In this document: piece by piece, positions 1 to 11,562 of the stretch | How the letters are laid out: each line of letters begins with the position of its first letter | Position numbering within the stretch: position 1 is the stretch's first letter | From: Hysterium pulicare CBS 123377 | Lineage: Eukaryota > Ascomycota > Dothideomycetes > Hysteriales > Hysteriaceae | DNA: 64,000 nt | Assembly (NCBI GenBank): GCA_000467715.1 | Contig: AJFK01000085.1 | Location: 23,332-87,331 of the forward strand | Direction: 5' to 3' | Notes under the pieces: generated by a model | Seen by the model: the letters and a program-made list of their open reading frames with translations, nothing else | Told to the model about the DNA's origin: nothing | Databases searched by the model: none | Translations under genes and position numbers: made by a program

Positions 1-923
1 AGGTTGCAAACAATCATACGACTTCTCTCCGCGCTACTACTACCTCTGTGCATGATAGCACTGTACAGATCGTTGCAGCTCAAATGTCGCATATGGATAC
101 ACAGCTACACTCGTTGGATGAAATTGTTTCTCGTATCCGGGAACAAAACAACGCACATCATACCGCTCATACTTTATCGCTGAAAGCCCTCACTTCAACC
201 GCTCAATCCTCTTACTCGAGCATTGGCGACCATCTATCTACTTCCTTCAACCGTGTACAGGCCCTGGAGTCAGACGTAAATTCGCAAACATCTGAACTCA
301 AAGATACCCTTTCTGCGCTTGCGGCAGACTCAAACATACGCGCCCCTCTTCACTCACTCAGAACCAACATTGGCAACCAGGGATTACTGGAATATGTACC
401 AACTGGCGAAACCCCTGCACGTGTGAACTATTCCATTCCATCCACACTCCCACATACAGATGGCCACGAGACTCTTCTTTCTCGCTTCCGTGAGCGCTCC
501 AATTCCGCCGATCCCAACCGCAGCCCAAGCAAAGGCATGGTATTCAACGACTCCCCCACCGATTCCAACGTCTTTTCCTCCTCGATCGCGACCAAGTTCA
601 ATCCTCAGAGCTCGAATCCAACCTCAGTTCCAACATTCGGTGCCTCCCTGCGCGAATTGGATGTCAATGTCGTCAACCAGGATTCTATGTCGCCTCCGCC
701 AATTGTCTCGATAGCCATGCCACCGTTGAAGAGACAAAACACGAATGGAAATGGCGCCTCGGAGGGAGGTAGTAAATTACCCATGAAGAAGGCAGCTAGG
801 ATGACAGTTGCTGGGGTGGGTGCCGGTGTTGGTGATAGGGAGAATCTGCCTGCGCCGACGAATTTTAGTGCAAGTGTCGGACCGGGGACTGCGAGAAGGC
901 TGAGGAGTCATAATAGTGGGTGA
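1..923 (+). CDS. bimC: Kinesin-5 (BimC/Eg5 family) C-terminal tail, 5' partial
   Basis: The frame is open from base 3 to the stop at 921-923 (about 306 residues), so the motor domain and most of the stalk lie before the window. Helical coiled-coil-like sequence comes first, then a BimC box around bases 387-450 (YVPTGETPARVNYSIP followed by LPHT), the tail motif of plus-end-directed tetrameric spindle kinesins; its TP-A-R core is the conserved Cdk1 phosphorylation site. The rest is low complexity with several SP/TP sites and a basic end. In the family this motor crosslinks antiparallel spindle microtubules to build a bipolar spindle. The box makes the family call strong; only the tail can be judged. 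Confidence 0.85.
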   Translation, partial: VANNHTTSLRATTTSVHDSTVQIVAAQMSHMDTQLHSLDEIVSRIREQNNAHHTAHTLSLKALTSTAQSSYSSIGDHLSTSFNRVQALESDVNSQTSELKDTLSALAADSNIRAPLHSLRTNIGNQGLLEYVPTGETPARVNYSIPSTLPHTDGHETLLSRFRERSNSADPNRSPSKGMVFNDSPTDSNVFSSSIATKFNPQSSNPTSVPTFGASLRELDVNVVNQDSMSPPPIVSIAMPPLKRQNTNGNGASEGGSKLPMKKAARMTVAGVGAGVGDRENLPAPTNFSASVGPGTARRLRSHNSG

Positions 924-1567
924 GATGTGTAATGTATGTGTTGGTTTAAGCGGGCGTTGTCACTTGGGATGGCCTTTTGTGAGGCGTTCAATGGCGTTAT
1001 GGGTTGGTTGTGTACTGCGCATCTGTATAAGGCTTCTGTTCTGGATTAATGGCATGGTCAATTACGTCAAATATTACTTGTGAGTTTGTTCTCACAGAGA
1101 GTCGGCTGTTGAATGCAAATCAGCTGTGATTATTTACTGGTAGTATGGCAGCTCTCCACTTCATTTCATGCATTCAGCTGTCCTAATAACCACAGAGCCC
1201 GAAATTAGCCAGGTACATACCCCAAAGCCCAAAGCATATATTACATACCATTTCGACGCCACCAGAACATAAAGGAAAGTCCTTGATACAAGCATGCTGC
1301 CCTTGGAAAAGTGTAACTTTCCAACACCGCTCGTCATGCTGGTCCATCCACATCCAATGCCTTCGACCTTCTAAACATGTATAATACGAACCGATTGGAC
1401 CATATACAGTCTGTCACGGACTATTATCCAGACGCTGTTGATCCAGTTCCATGACTTCGAACACGTATGCAAATCCAGGCACAAGAATCTCAAACAAGGT
1501 AATCCAAACCGCCAAATCGCCTTCGAAATTCCTTCCATACTTCGATGAGTATTGACTCTGAGCTAGT
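924..1567. other. Convergent intergenic region
   Basis: Shared 3' region of the kinesin tail gene (+) and the DUF7587 gene (-). I see no coding sequence, RNA gene or repeat here. Confidence 0.6.
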
Positions 1568-4226
1568 TTAGAGCCGCGCAGGGCGATTTCCACGTGCTCG
1601 AGCCCTGGATCTAGAGGCTGGCCTCGAATATGAAGACCTGCTGGAACGTGGCGTCCCGTTGGTAGATCGATTACGCCAGTAATCCATCTCTGCAGTGGCT
1701 ATACGAACGCCATCGATCCAGGCTTCGTTCATTTCAATCTTGTCGGCTCGTACTCCGTACCAGCCAAAATGTCTTAGAAAGACTTCGGCAAGCTGTTTCA
1801 TTTTGGCGTCGTCGTCCACTGGGGCAACGAGACCCCAACCGTCGACAAACAAGCGAGCCAGAAGGTGAATATGCTCAGCTGGAATAAGTGCAGTCCCGGG
1901 GTTCAGCAGGAGACTCGTCACTTGACCCATTGCCCCTGCCATATCCTCGTCTAAAGACAATGCGCTTTTGCGGAATATTCTATTGATCCATGGAGTTTGG
2001 AATCTAGGTCCCATCGTATTCAGTCTGAGGAGTTGATCAACCATGGGGTTACCGTGGATCAAAGAATCAAGTTGAGCCCAGGTGAAAACGTTGATAATTG
2101 CTTGTTTGCGGACTTCCCCCCATATCATGACTTCGGTAGTACCTTTGTATTTGATACGGGGATGGAGCTGTCCCCTTTCTCGTAGACTTCGTAAAACATC
2201 TCCAGCGAAGTACTTCCTGGTTTGGAGAGAAGGATCCTTCAAGTCAATTAATGCCACCCTAGCACCATCGCTCAGCTTCCTTGCAATATTGACAGTGTGG
2301 AGCAGCGAGGTAGAGACCGAAATGAATGGCGAGCACCCAATGCCACCTGTGAGGCTTAAGTGTGCAAGTGACAAAGCTTCTACGATTTTGTATTCATCTC
2401 TGTGCCAAGGGATCGGAGCAGTGGCTCCATCCGCACGACTCAGAAAAAGATCAGCGAGAAAGCTTCCTTCGATCTCATCAAATCGAGTACGTGAGTTAGA
2501 GTCCCATGCACGAAAGCCGATACTCCACTTTTCCGTCCCGCAATGTTCATCGTCCTCGAAAGGATTAAACAAGTCAGAGACAAATGGTGACTGTCCTTCC
2601 GTAGATAATTGCAATGGTCTCTTGGCCTTTGATTGCGACGGAGTTTCATTGGATATCTGCGACAATTCGTCCATATTGAGCTGTGATCGTCCTCCGGCTT
2701 CGTGGGCGTCCATATTAGAACTATTGTCCGAATAGTTGAAATCGAATTGCAGAGCCGAAGAATCTGCGTATCCAGCTGCTGTCTTCAGCCTACTCAGCTC
2801 AAGCGGAACCGGCGGTGACTCGAAATGTTTACCGCGTCCTGATTTGAGAACGCGGTCAGAGTTCCCATATCGACGTTGTGGTGTGGCCTCCGCTGGTAGC
2901 ACTGATGATTCCGTTACTTCCATGGCTGTGATGCCGATACTATCAAACTCAAATTGTAGGACTGAAAGATCCACGTCTTTCATGGTTATTCTGCCCCTGT
3001 TGCGATACAAGATAGATCTCCTTGCCTGGGCCGGGCTTAGGGCTTTATCTGCTTTTCGTAGAGTCAACTGAAGATTGAGAAGCCTAGCACTCCGCTCGAT
3101 CACATCACGGAAATGTCTGAACAAGCCATTAGGGTCGCGGAAACTAGTTTGATAGACAAACGTCCAATGAGGTACGCGGTTGCGTTCCAGAAGATTCCAG
3201 TACGTATCCACCGTACCCGTCTTCATCTTCAACTTAGTTAAGTAGTTGAATAATGCAGTCTGATCCTCCGAAGGCCCATTATACCAACGGTAGAGGCATA
3301 ATAGAAGATACTTTTCTGGATCCGTCCACTGTTCATTGATTAGTCCGTGTGTATTCAAGCTGAGGTCAGCATCGTCGCAGAGAATAGCATACCTTGTGCT
3401 TCTTCTGTGGCGTCTCTATCCGAAGGAGGTGATTCGGAGTGCCGAATGATTCAGGTTGCACTGACAACTTTGACCGTGCAAATGCTTTTCGGAGTGACAA
3501 CTTGTTTGAACTTGGTCGAAAGTAGGGTTGGACCGGGAAAGGTGAGCGTTTTCTCCGCCTGCTTCCTGAGAAGTAAGGAGAGCGCTTCTCATTGACTATC
3601 ACTGGCCTCAATGATCCCGTTTTGCCGCGAACCTTCTGAACGGGACACGGCGTGCTCTCCCAGTCCTCAGATGAGGAATTATCGGTGGTTTCTTGGGTGG
3701 AAGAAAAGTGTGAACTTGGAGCTGGTTGTGTCAGCAGTCCTGAAGGGCTGGGTTCTCGATACTCTGGCTGTTCCTCAAATTCATCGAATACTGGCTCTGA
3801 TAGGGTAGCTTCATGTTTGACTGGCCAAGAAGGTTGACTGCAGTGCCACGGCAAGGGTCCCGTGTACACATTCTAATGAGATCAGTATGTGTATGGAAAG
3901 CCGCCAAGTTCTACTCAACCTACTTCATAGACTGCATCCGCTTCACTTGATGCATGCCCGTTTTGATCATAGTTGGATTGGAATTCTTGCTTGATACTGA
4001 TATCTGGTAGAGTCTCATGAGCTGGTTCCGAGCAGCCAGAGTGAGATTCGGGCAGGATCCATTCCTGGAGGGAGCCGCGAATGGTATCAAACTGGGTCTC
4101 TTTGGCATTGGGTTCTGGTGCTGGTGTTGATTTTGCGGAGTGAGTACCTGTTTGTACCGCGGGAGCATACAGAAAGACGTGGAGGTTATGCACGTCTCCG
4201 TTGAACGTCCAGTTGACTGTTGACAT
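1568..4226 (-). CDS. DUF7587-type protein with possible ADP-ribosyltransferase-like fold
   Basis: Model: exons 4226-3924, 3872-3393 and 3328-1568, with introns of 51 and 64 nt (donors GTAGGT and GTATGC; second branch ACTAAT), giving 847 aa. The second junction yields KKHKWTDPEKYLLLCLYRWY, which reads naturally. Residues 1-260 are low complexity. WTDPEKYLLL onward (about 262-340) is a small helical, Myb-like module. From about 532 comes the conserved core: GFRAWD (R534), SPFISVSTS (about 594-602) and TEVMIWGEV (E660, E666), then helices and an RS-rich basic tail. These blocks fit the fungal family I know as DUF7587. The spaced R, S-T-S and E match R-S-E ADP-ribosyltransferases, but activity is inference. 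Likely nuclear or cytosolic; no signal peptide. Confidence 0.8.
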
Positions 4227-5008
4227 GGCTGTCGAGTTTACACTAAAAGATGAAGCTTTGGGCCATTATAGGCCTAAGCTGATGAGAGACAACTAGTTTA
4301 AGAACGTTGAGGAGAGAGAGAGAGAGAACTGAGACTGTGGGAGTAGGAGAAAGAAAGGCTTTGTGCGGGACAGAGACCGAGCTAATGAGAAGCTTTGAAA
4401 TTGAAAGAAAGTGAGGCCACGCTTCTGAAGAGGTTCACCGACCGGGACAAGGTGAGAGGTGAATTGAGAGATGAAACTCGTTACGAGGAAACCAATGGCG
4501 TCGGATCGGTGACCAAGGACAAGCTCTTACCTGTTATTATTGACTGCAAGCAAAGACATCGCAAAGAATAATTGAGATATTATGGTAGAAAGGATGCATA
4601 CAGTCGTAGTGCGTTGATATCAACTTGAAAGGTGGAGAGCAAGTGAGGTGAAGCAACAATCTCACTCATGCTAGCGTGGACGTAAGTCGTAGCCACATCC
4701 TAGGTATCCGTTTGTTCCCCCCAAGCACAAAGCGACTTGATACCTGGCTCAAAAGAGAACAAGCTGGGACGTGTAGGATTTTGGAAGTATGTGCTTTATG
4801 TGCCGAATACCTTTCCAACGGTTACCAGTGCCGGAAGATGAGATCCAAGGCTAACCTCGGCAAGTTCACCCCACTGTCGATCTCCCGCAACGCTACATGC
4901 TGGTCTTCTCTTGATGAATGACATACTACATACTATACTTCTCTTCCCTCGGATTTCTGTAGAAATGTAGCCTGCAAAGCCTCGCAAGCTTCCAGCTTGA
5001 CCCAGAAG
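4227..5008. promoter_or_regulatory. Divergent promoter region with GA microsatellite
   Basis: Space between the divergently transcribed DUF7587 gene and the MDR oxidoreductase. It contains a pure GA run at 4311-4327 within purine-rich sequence, which probably belongs to the 5' region of the minus-strand gene. No coding sequence supported. Confidence 0.5.
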
Positions 5009-6147
5009 ATGAGGGCTATAGTTATTGACAGGTTTGTCTCTGTATGACCACACCGATCATTACCGTACTTCCCTTTTTAATCCACTTGTAGGATCTCGGT
5101 GACGTTAAACCCACCGATGCACCTCTTCCAAAGCCATACGGGGTTCGCGAGCTGCAGATTCGCATCACTCATGCAGCCTTGACGCATGTTGACATGCTCT
5201 ACGCACAAGGCTTGCACCAGAACAACCGTCGTCACGTCAAGCCGCCCTTTATACTCGGCACAGAATTTGCAGGTATCGTCACCTCCTCACCGGCGTTCTC
5301 CTCATTTAAACCTGGCATGAGAGTGTTCGGATCCGGCCTGGGCTCATTTGCGGAGAATATCTGCATCGGTGAAGATGGTGTGAGGAAAGTTCCTGAGAGT
5401 TGGAGCAATGCAGAAGCTTGCGCTGTAGGTGCTAGCGGCCCTGTAAGCTGGGCAAGTTTGGTTTTCACGGCAAGCCTACAAAAAGGAGAAACGGTGCTCA
5501 TACTCGGAGCTTCTGGTGGACTCGGGGTAATGGCCATACAAATAGCGAAAGCAATAGGTGCCACAGTCATTGCAGTGGTCGGAGATAAAAAGAAGGCCCA
5601 AATGGTTCGGGATATAGGCGCGGATGAGGTGGTCAGTTATAATTCACCGGGTTGGGAAGATAAGGTCAAAGATCTAACGCCCAACGGTGAGGGTGTAGAT
5701 GTAGTCTACGATGCTGTGGGCGCCGTGGAAAGCAGCATAAAGTGCCTTAGATACCGGGGACGAGTGGTCATTGTTGGTTTCGCAGGGAGGGGCGGCAAGA
5801 TGGAAGAAGTAAAGGTCAATAGGATCCTTTTGAAGTCAGCTTCAGTCATAGGCTATGTAAGTTATGGCTATCCTGCCCGGTCCTAACTTGAATGATAAGC
5901 TAATAATACGCACCAGAGATTTGGAGAAGACGGTCGCCGGTTCCCGCAGAAAACTGAGGCTGTGTGGAATGGGTTCATGGAGCTGGTACAGAGTGGAATT
6001 ATCAAGCCAGTTATTTTTAAAGAGAAGTACAATGGGCTAGAGGATATACCTCGAGCATTGAAGGATTTAAAAAATCGTAGAACCTGGGGGAGAGCCATCG
6101 TAACAATCAATGAGCAGGCGGAAATAGAATTGAAATCCAGACTTTAA
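5009..6147 (+). CDS. Zinc-independent MDR family oxidoreductase (quinone-reductase-like)
   Basis: Three exons: 5009-5041, 5092-5856 and 5917-6147; introns 50 and 60 nt (donors GTATGA and GTAAGT). The product is 342 aa, normal for the family. The first exon encodes only MRAIVIDRFVS, the typical first strand of a GroES-like domain. The GroES domain continues to about residue 135 (GTEFAGIV, GMRVFGSG), followed by a Rossmann fold with the NADP(H) loop ILGASGGLGVMAIQIAKAIGA and VVYDAVG. I see no structural-zinc cysteine cluster, consistent with quinone oxidoreductase/NADPH:alkene reductase members rather than alcohol dehydrogenases. The substrate cannot be read from sequence. Confidence 0.88.
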
Positions 6148-6550
6148 GAGGCTGATCGAAACGACTTGTTTTTTGGATATATGTTTGACCTATGTAACCT
6201 TTCGGGTCCCAAGGAGCTTGCTTACACCAACAACTCATGAAAGTGGAAGTGGAAGTGAAGAGGCAAGGCAGCGACTCGGTGAATGTCAACGAAAATGCCC
6301 GTGCACGCCAAGTACAGTGGTTGATTCATTACATAATCCGAATCTGGTCTTGGCACTTGTCTACCGTTCACCTTCTACAGGAACAAAGCGCAACTCAACC
6401 TCATTAACTTCACCGACCACCACTTCTTTACTGAAGGAATTCCTCCTCTTTGTAGCAGATCACACGCCCTATTCAACCCACGGGTTTACCCTTCAATCCT
6501 CTGATTTCCGACCTTCACACCTGTAGCGGACATCACGCTCCAGTCTAAAC
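6148..6550. promoter_or_regulatory. Intergenic region upstream of SPT5
   Basis: The 403 bp between the tandem MDR gene and SPT5 must hold the SPT5 promoter and 5' UTR. It becomes pyrimidine-rich towards 6360-6540, common in fungal promoters. No ORF is convincing. Confidence 0.45.
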
Positions 6551-9500
6551 ATGTCTGCCCACGACAGACACAGCGGCTCTGAGTCAGAAGATGATGATTT
6601 CAACCCGCAGCCGGAAATTGATGAGGATGATATCGGCGGCGCTAAAGGAAACCAATCGGCTGGATCCGCGCGACGTAATGGGCGTGAAAACAATTACGAC
6701 GATGAAGACGATGATGAAGAGGTAGCACCGGCCAAGCGAAACCCGGCCCAAGGAGGAGAAGATGATGAAGATGACGAACCTGGCCCAGAAGTTGAGGATG
6801 AGGAGGAAGAAGAAGACGAAGAGGACGAGGACGAGGACATCGTAGTGAGCTTCCCCTTTCTATTAACTCTATTGGTGTACTAACGTTTTAAAGGGACGGC
6901 CGAAAAAGCGTAGGAGACGTGATCCTCGTGCTCAATTTATCGATGTTGAGGCTGAAGTCGATGATGAGGACGAGGAAGAGCTAGATGACCTTGACGATGA
7001 ACTTCCCGACGAGACCCATCCAGACGATCTCCTTGAGCAGCGAGAGACTGACCTCGATGACCGGCGACATCGCGAGCTAGATAGAAAGCGTGATGCGGAG
7101 CAGCAAATGAATGCTGAGGAGATTGCGGCCCAAATAGATGAGAAATACAGGCGTCGAGAGATGGCTAGAGCACGGAAGACCACTGGTGCCGTTCCGCTAG
7201 CTCTACCAACGGTCAACGATCCTTCGATCTGGGGTGTCAAAGTAAGACCTGGGAAAGAGAGGGAGGTCATCATGGCGATAACGAGACGCATTGACGAACG
7301 GCTCCTCACACGAACACCTATGAATATCTACTCGGTATTTGAACGAGGGGGAACTATGTCTGGCTACATATACGTAGAAGCCGATGCGAAACAAGATCTG
7401 ACAGATGGCTTGGGGGATATTCCTAATATATTCTTTGGACAACCACAAATTGCTATCGAAGTCAAGGAGAGACCAGATCTTTTGAGAAAGCGGAAACGAG
7501 AAGCATTGGAACCGGGACAGTTCGTCAGACTTAAACGGCCGGCGTTATACCAAGATGATCTTGCCAAAGTCGTAGAGGTCCATATGAATGGACTAGATGT
7601 ATCTGTTGCCGTGGTTCCCCGCCTTGATTATGGGTTGAATGAGGATATCAATGCTGCACCCGAAGCAAATAAGCGAAAGCGTGGAGGGGGCACAACAGCA
7701 CAACGTCCTCCAGCGAAGCTTTTCAATGAGGCAGATGCCAAGAGGAAGCATATGAGACACCTTAATCAGGTCGGATCGTCGTCGGCGAAGAGCTGGTTGT
7801 ACAAGAATGATACCTACCAAGATGGATTTCTCATCAAAGAAGTAAAGATAAGCCAAATCGTCACAAAGGATGTCAATCCCCAGATGTGGGAGATGCAGTT
7901 GTTTTCCCAATTCGAATCGGATGGTGCCGGCACTATGGATTTGGTAGCCATGCAAGCAGCTCAAAAAGCCAGTGCATTGGGATCCGGTTCATCTTTCGTA
8001 CCCGGAGATAATGTTGAAGTGTACGACGGTGAACAGAAAGGTATCAAGGGTACTACTGTCTCCGTTTCAGGTGATATCGTCACGTTCAAGGTCACCGAGG
8101 GTGCACTGAAGGGTCAAACCATCGAAGCACCAGTCAAGACACTTCGAAAGCTTTTCCGGGATGGAGATCACGTCAAAGTTATTGGAGGCAGTAAATATAT
8201 CGACGAGGTTGGTATGGTAACTAAGATCAGGGAGGACAAGGTCACACTACTCTCGGATTCAACTCAACAGGAAATCACGGTCTTCAGTAGGGATTTGAAG
8301 AGAGCAGCAGACTCAGCCATGTTGGGTAACGACTCTGACTTTGATCTATATGATCTGGTCCAGCTAGAGTAAGCATCCCCATATCGTTAAATTTTAAGAT
8401 CCAATCTAACAGTTCATTTTAGCGCTGCAACGGTTGGATGCGTCATAAAAGTCGACCGCGAGATCCTTCGGGTCCTCGACCAGAACGGTGCTGTTCGTAA
8501 CATTCTCCACTCGCAGGTCTCGAGCAAGCTCGACAAACGACGAAATGCCGCAGCTACTGATAAGGATGGATCCGAGATCCTTAGCGACGACACTATCAAA
8601 GAGAGTGGCGGAGAATCACGACAAGGCCGTGTGCTCTACATTCATAGGAGCTTCCTGTTCGTGCAAAACCGAGAACAGCCCGAGAACGCTGGTATCTTCG
8701 TTGTGAAAAGCACAAATGTTACCACCATGGCTGCAAAGAGCGGCCGCGCTCAAGCTGCTGGTCCTGATTTGTCAAAGATGAATCCAACGATGCTACAAAC
8801 AGGAACGAATGGAGGCGCTATGGCTCCTCCAAGATCTTTGGGCCGAGACAAGATCATCGGGAAGACGGTCACAGTTCGAAAAGGACCGCATAAAGGCCTT
8901 CTTGGCATCGTAAAAGACACCAATGCCGATGAAGCGAGAGTCGAACTTCATACGAAGAATAAAATGATCACTGTAAAGAAAGACCTTCTTGCAGTCAAGG
9001 ATCCAATCACCGGAAACAACATGGAATTCGGAGGCAAATTCCCCAATCGATCTCGTGGTGGCTACGGTCCCGGCGCAACACCCGGCCGCGACTTGAACGG
9101 CGGTCGAACTCCCGGCTGGGGAACCAGTTCTCGAGGACCATCGTGGGGTACTCCATCTGGCGGACGCACACCTGGATGGGGCGGAGGCGGAGGTCGTACA
9201 CCTGGATGGGGTGGTAACGATGGCTCTCGAACAGCGTACGGCGGTAATGATGGCTCACGCACGGCATACGGGGGCGCAACTGCATATGGAGGGGATGGTT
9301 CTCGCACAGCCTACGGCGGAAACGATGGCTCTCGAACCGCATACGGTGGCTTCAACAGCGGGGGCCGTACTCCAGGCTGGGGTGGAGGCGGTTCCGGACC
9401 TGGTAGCAAGACACCTGCTCACAACCCACACTCCTCATCCAACGGCGCATCTTCCTATCACAGTGCACCGACACCCTCAGCTTATCAAGCCCCGACCCCA

Positions 9501-9782
9501 GCACCCTATCAAGCTCCTACGCCCGCCGCCTACAATTCCTATGCTGGTGCCCCAACCCCAGGTGCTCCCCTCGATGCGCCAACTCCTGGGAACTTCTCGG
9601 CGCCCACGCCTGGCGCTACGGCACATCATCCTACTCCTGGAGGTTATGGTGGCTATGGAGGGGGTTACGGAGCTACACCTGCTGCGGCACCGACGCCAGG
9701 TGCTTGGGCTGATACGCCTTGGGGTGCGCCGGAGACGCCGGCTGCAACAGGAGGCGTGGATGAGGATCCAAGATACGATTAG
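6551..9782 (+). CDS. SPT5: Transcription elongation factor SPT5
   Basis: Exons 6551-6844, 6894-8368 and 8423-9782; introns 49 nt (branch TACTAAC) and 54 nt; 1042 aa. Order: very acidic N-terminus (residues 1-200), NGN domain from about 205 (SIWGVKVRPGKEREVIMAI) to 295, KOW1 near 303 (EPGQFVRLKRP), further KOWs (PGDNVEVYDGEQKG, DGDHVKVIGG, GKTVTVRKGPHKGLLG), and a C-terminal repeat region from about 800 made of TPGWG units, then DGSRTAYGG units, then proline-rich APTP units. Spt5 pairs with Spt4 through the NGN domain, clamps RNA polymerase II and supports processivity, capping and termination; the C-terminal repeats are the Bur1/Cdk9-type phosphorylation platform. Length and domain order are normal. 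Confidence 0.97.
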
Positions 9783-11562
9783 TTTGGTTTTGGTGGAGGA
9801 GAAACGGATGGGGAAGGGAAGGGAAGGCAGTGATTTTGAGAGTTAGGATGATGTTCGGTTTTGCATGCGTGAGCGCTGGTGGTGAGAATGAAACCGGAAC
9901 ATCTTTCTCTACTTCAAAGCCTCGAATTACTAGATTACTGTCATGATTGGCATACCTTTTGGTGCCCTGGGGGACTTGTTACAAAAGCGTCAATTGATAT
10001 TGTTGATCTGGACTATACCCTGTCTTCCATCTGATGTGTTGTGTTGTGACGGTGAATGAACATGAAATGTATAATATGACACTAGCAAAATCTTAGAGCT
10101 TCTGGAGGGCTAACTCCCATGGAGGTGTTTTCTCGGCCATGGGAATATGATGCCATGGGGCGGTAGTTGTTGTTCGGCAGGAGGATGGGATTTGATCAAG
10201 GGTAAGTGAGACTTTGTACTATGTGTGGGAGTGATGATCTAGGGTGTCGATCCTGGCGGATGTGATTTATGCAGAACAGAGTATGATAGGCCGCAGGAAG
10301 GGATGTATGTGATGAAACGCAACAACGTTGTCCTTGCACATGCCACTTAAGGTTTTCGTGATGCGGTGAGTCGATAGATAGTGAAGCATGGCTATTTTCT
10401 TTCCATGCCCTTATACGAAGGCGGTCAGCTCTGGATGTATTGCAAATTGGAGCCATGGCGACGTGCGTTAAGAGAGTGAGCTTAGAGTGAGCTCAGCAAG
10501 AATAGAGATAGGAAGAAAAACGCGTATGAAAGTTATGGAAAAGCATGGGAATGAGGTGCAGACAGAGACTGAAGTTCCTTAGTGGATCAAATAAAGTAGC
10601 CTTATAGCTTTGATCCGTCCTAAGTCGACTTGTGTAATAGAGGAGAAATATGAAATTATGGCATTGGAAAACTTTAAGTAGGACCAAAATTAAATGTAAC
10701 ATAACAGTGCAGCCAGCGAGATGCGCGGAGCCATTCGGAGTTTTGATTGCTTTCCAGAAGTAATAGACCGATGCTGTTCGTGCAAGGACAGCCCGGAAGG
10801 AAGTAAGCTACACCTAGACATATGGGTAAGTATTATACTTCTTGGACGAATGATAGATGGTAAGTAATGTATTTCTTTACCAAATCGATTTACCAATTTT
10901 AAGTGGTCCCGAAGAGCGGGAACGGTACCCATATATTTCGGAAAAATCTCCATACCAAATGCCCGGGATATCTAATGTTCAACTGATATTGCCGCCCGGT
11001 CGCTCCTTACGCAACACAATACAAAAGGACCTCCGATAGTGACTGAGAAGAAAGAATGCTTGCCAACGACCCTGTCGACTGAGGGATTTATAAGTTAGTG
11101 AAACAATGATGCCGATACCCTGAGCAGAATATACGTATGCGCCGAGAGGTAAAAATGCAAGGAAGAAGAATAAACCAAGGTCGTTTGGCGCCGATGAAAA
11201 TGCAGGGGATGAACGTCGGATGGCGAGGAAGACGCACTCGTACCAATTCGTCGGGATGAGCGGGTGGCCTTAATCCCGTAAATGTGCAGGGCTAGTTGAT
11301 TGGATGTTTATAAATTGTGATTCATGTCCGAAGCTCACAGGTGGAGAGTCATTAGACCGCTAAATGACTGAATGGAGATAGGTCCGCATACCTGAGATAG
11401 GTATGACAAGCGCACCACAGGGCAGCATGGAGATGCATAGGGTGTTTGTCATGTGCATAGCCTAAAGGATGGCCCGCAGATACGTTGAATGTGCGTGACT
11501 TTTTTGGGTCTTTAGGTGAAGGCGGGGTATGGGGAGAATTTGGGGTTGTGGCAGTTATCGTC
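9783..11562. other. Long convergent intergenic region
   Basis: About 1.8 kb between the 3' ends of SPT5 (+) and the F-box-like gene (-). Only short, low-quality ORFs occur. I found no tRNA-like A/B boxes, no repeat and no mobile-element end. An unannotated non-coding transcript cannot be excluded. Confidence 0.5.

Noticed and set aside
2082-2735. 217-codon plus-strand ORF
   Set aside because: Antisense of the DUF7587 coding exon, with no independent evidence.
8631-9846. Alternative long ORFs over the SPT5 repeat region, including 211 codons in another frame
   Set aside because: They arise from the repetitive GC-rich codons of the C-terminal repeats.
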